Position numbers and translations under genes: made by a program
In this document: in pieces, positions 63,530 to 64,000 of the stretch
How positions within the stretch are numbered: position 1 is the stretch's first letter
How the letters are laid out: each line of letters opens with the position of its first letter
Source of the DNA: JAKFWF01 sp963741505
Lineage (GTDB): Bacteria > Pseudomonadota > Alphaproteobacteria > Rhizobiales > Hyphomicrobiaceae
Direction of reading: 5' to 3'
DNA length: 64,000 nt
Assembly (NCBI GenBank): GCA_963741505.1
Contig: CAVUIJ010000041.1
Span: forward strand, 124,001 to 188,000
Notes under the pieces: generated by a model
The model's input: the letters and a program-made list of their open reading frames with translations, nothing else
The model's database searches: none
What the model was told of the DNA's origin: nothing

Positions 63530-64000
63530 ATGGCCAACGTATCGATCAGGCAGATCCACAAGCACTACGCCGACTTTCACGCCGTGAAGGGCGTGTCGCT
63601 CGAGATCAAGGACAAGGAATTCATGGTGCTTGTCGGCCCATCGGGCTGCGGCAAGACCACGACGTTGCGAATGGTCGCCGGGCTCGAGGCGATCACCGAG
63701 GGCCAGATCTTGATCGGGTCTCAGGTCGTCAACGAGCTGCCGCCGATGGATCGCGACATCGCCATGGTGTTCCAGAACTATGCGCTCTATCCGCACATGA
63801 GCGTGTATGACAACATGGCGTTCGGCCTCAAGATGCGCAAGTTCGACAAGGCGGAAATCGCTAAACGGGTCAACAACGCTGCTGAGATCCTCGACATCAA
63901 GGATCATTTGAGCCGCAAGCCGCGGATGCTTTCCGGCGGCCAGCGCCAGCGCGTCGCACTGGGGCGCGCCATCGTGCGCAATCCGCAGGTATTCCTGTTC
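63530..64000 (+). CDS. ABC sugar transporter ATPase (MalK/UgpC type), partial
   Basis: The visible 157 residues begin MANVSIRQIHKHYADFHAVKGVSL and include Walker A GPSGCGKTT, the Q-loop FQNYALYPHMSVYDNMAFGL, the signature LSGGQRQRVALGRAIVRNP and the start of Walker B. The gene runs off the right window edge. It energises the sugar uptake system of the preceding genes; the sugar is unknown. Confidence 0.95.
   Translation, partial: MANVSIRQIHKHYADFHAVKGVSLEIKDKEFMVLVGPSGCGKTTTLRMVAGLEAITEGQILIGSQVVNELPPMDRDIAMVFQNYALYPHMSVYDNMAFGLKMRKFDKAEIAKRVNNAAEILDIKDHLSRKPRMLSGGQRQRVALGRAIVRNPQVFLF

Overview
The window is GC-rich DNA from an alphaproteobacterium, most likely of the Hyphomicrobiales/Rhizobiales type. 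Three things point there: the uninterrupted S10-spc-alpha ribosomal order running through a short (LID-less) adenylate kinase, the block tRNA-Leu - tig - clpP - clpX - lon - hup, and a nirX-nirI / nirS gene order like that of Paracoccus. No rRNA, CRISPR array or intact insertion sequence is visible. The genus cannot be decided from the sequence alone.

Region by region. (1) Bases 1-13023: the tail of rplW and then 23 genes on the plus strand from rplB to rplQ, including secY, adk and rpoA, closed by a clear hairpin terminator. (2) 13191-16770: a periplasmic DegP/HtrA protease, a GNAT acetyltransferase, a small two-TM protein and a D-2-hydroxyacid dehydrogenase. (3) 16815-21414, minus strand: an orphan peptide-type ABC binding protein, a YbjQ/UPF0145 protein, a large unrecognised exported protein and a FecR-domain protein. 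(4) 21586-28904: tRNA-Leu(UAG), trigger factor, ClpP, ClpX, Lon (behind a plausible heat-shock promoter) and HU, a protein-quality-control block. (5) 29105-35713: recJ, an acyl-CoA dehydrogenase, two palindromic repeat elements flanking a Tat-exported hydrolase, a frameshifted cytochrome c/beta-propeller gene, tRNA-Ser(UGA) and a decayed serine-recombinase tail abutting it.

(6) 35741-52934 is the most interesting region, a nitrite/NO respiration island. nirS (cytochrome cd1 nitrite reductase), nirE, a nirH stump, nirJ and nirN lie on the minus strand, divergent from nirI (NosR-like) and nirX (ApbE-like), with a cytochrome c after them. The genes expected between nirE and nirJ for heme d1 synthesis (nirC, F, DL, G, H) are missing except for a C-terminal piece of nirH. 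A second minus-strand operon (52863 to 45389) encodes a 59-residue membrane peptide, a CuA subunit II (NorS-like), a heme-copper subunit I without the oxidase tyrosine (NorY-like), heme O synthase, SCO/SenC, a cytochrome b-ferredoxin-MvhD fusion, a 167-residue protein, a hemerythrin and a DUF4202 protein. This looks like an sNOR-type nitric oxide reductase with an unusual electron-transfer partner. FNR/NnrR-like palindromes sit before nirS, before the cytochrome c gene and before the NOR operon, suggesting one low-oxygen/NO-responsive regulon that turns nitrite into NO and then N2O.

(7) 54070-58432: an amino-acid dehydrogenase followed by E1-alpha, E1-beta and E2 of a 2-oxoacid dehydrogenase, probably for branched-chain amino acid breakdown, without E3. 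(8) 58722-60134: a PRISE-like reductase and an ABM-type monooxygenase. (9) 60302-64000: a CUT1 sugar-type ABC transporter (binding protein with a frameshift, two permeases, ATPase cut by the window end).

Three otherwise well-preserved genes carry apparent single-base indels (near 34700, 48461-48470 and 60550). They may be sequencing errors or young pseudogenes.
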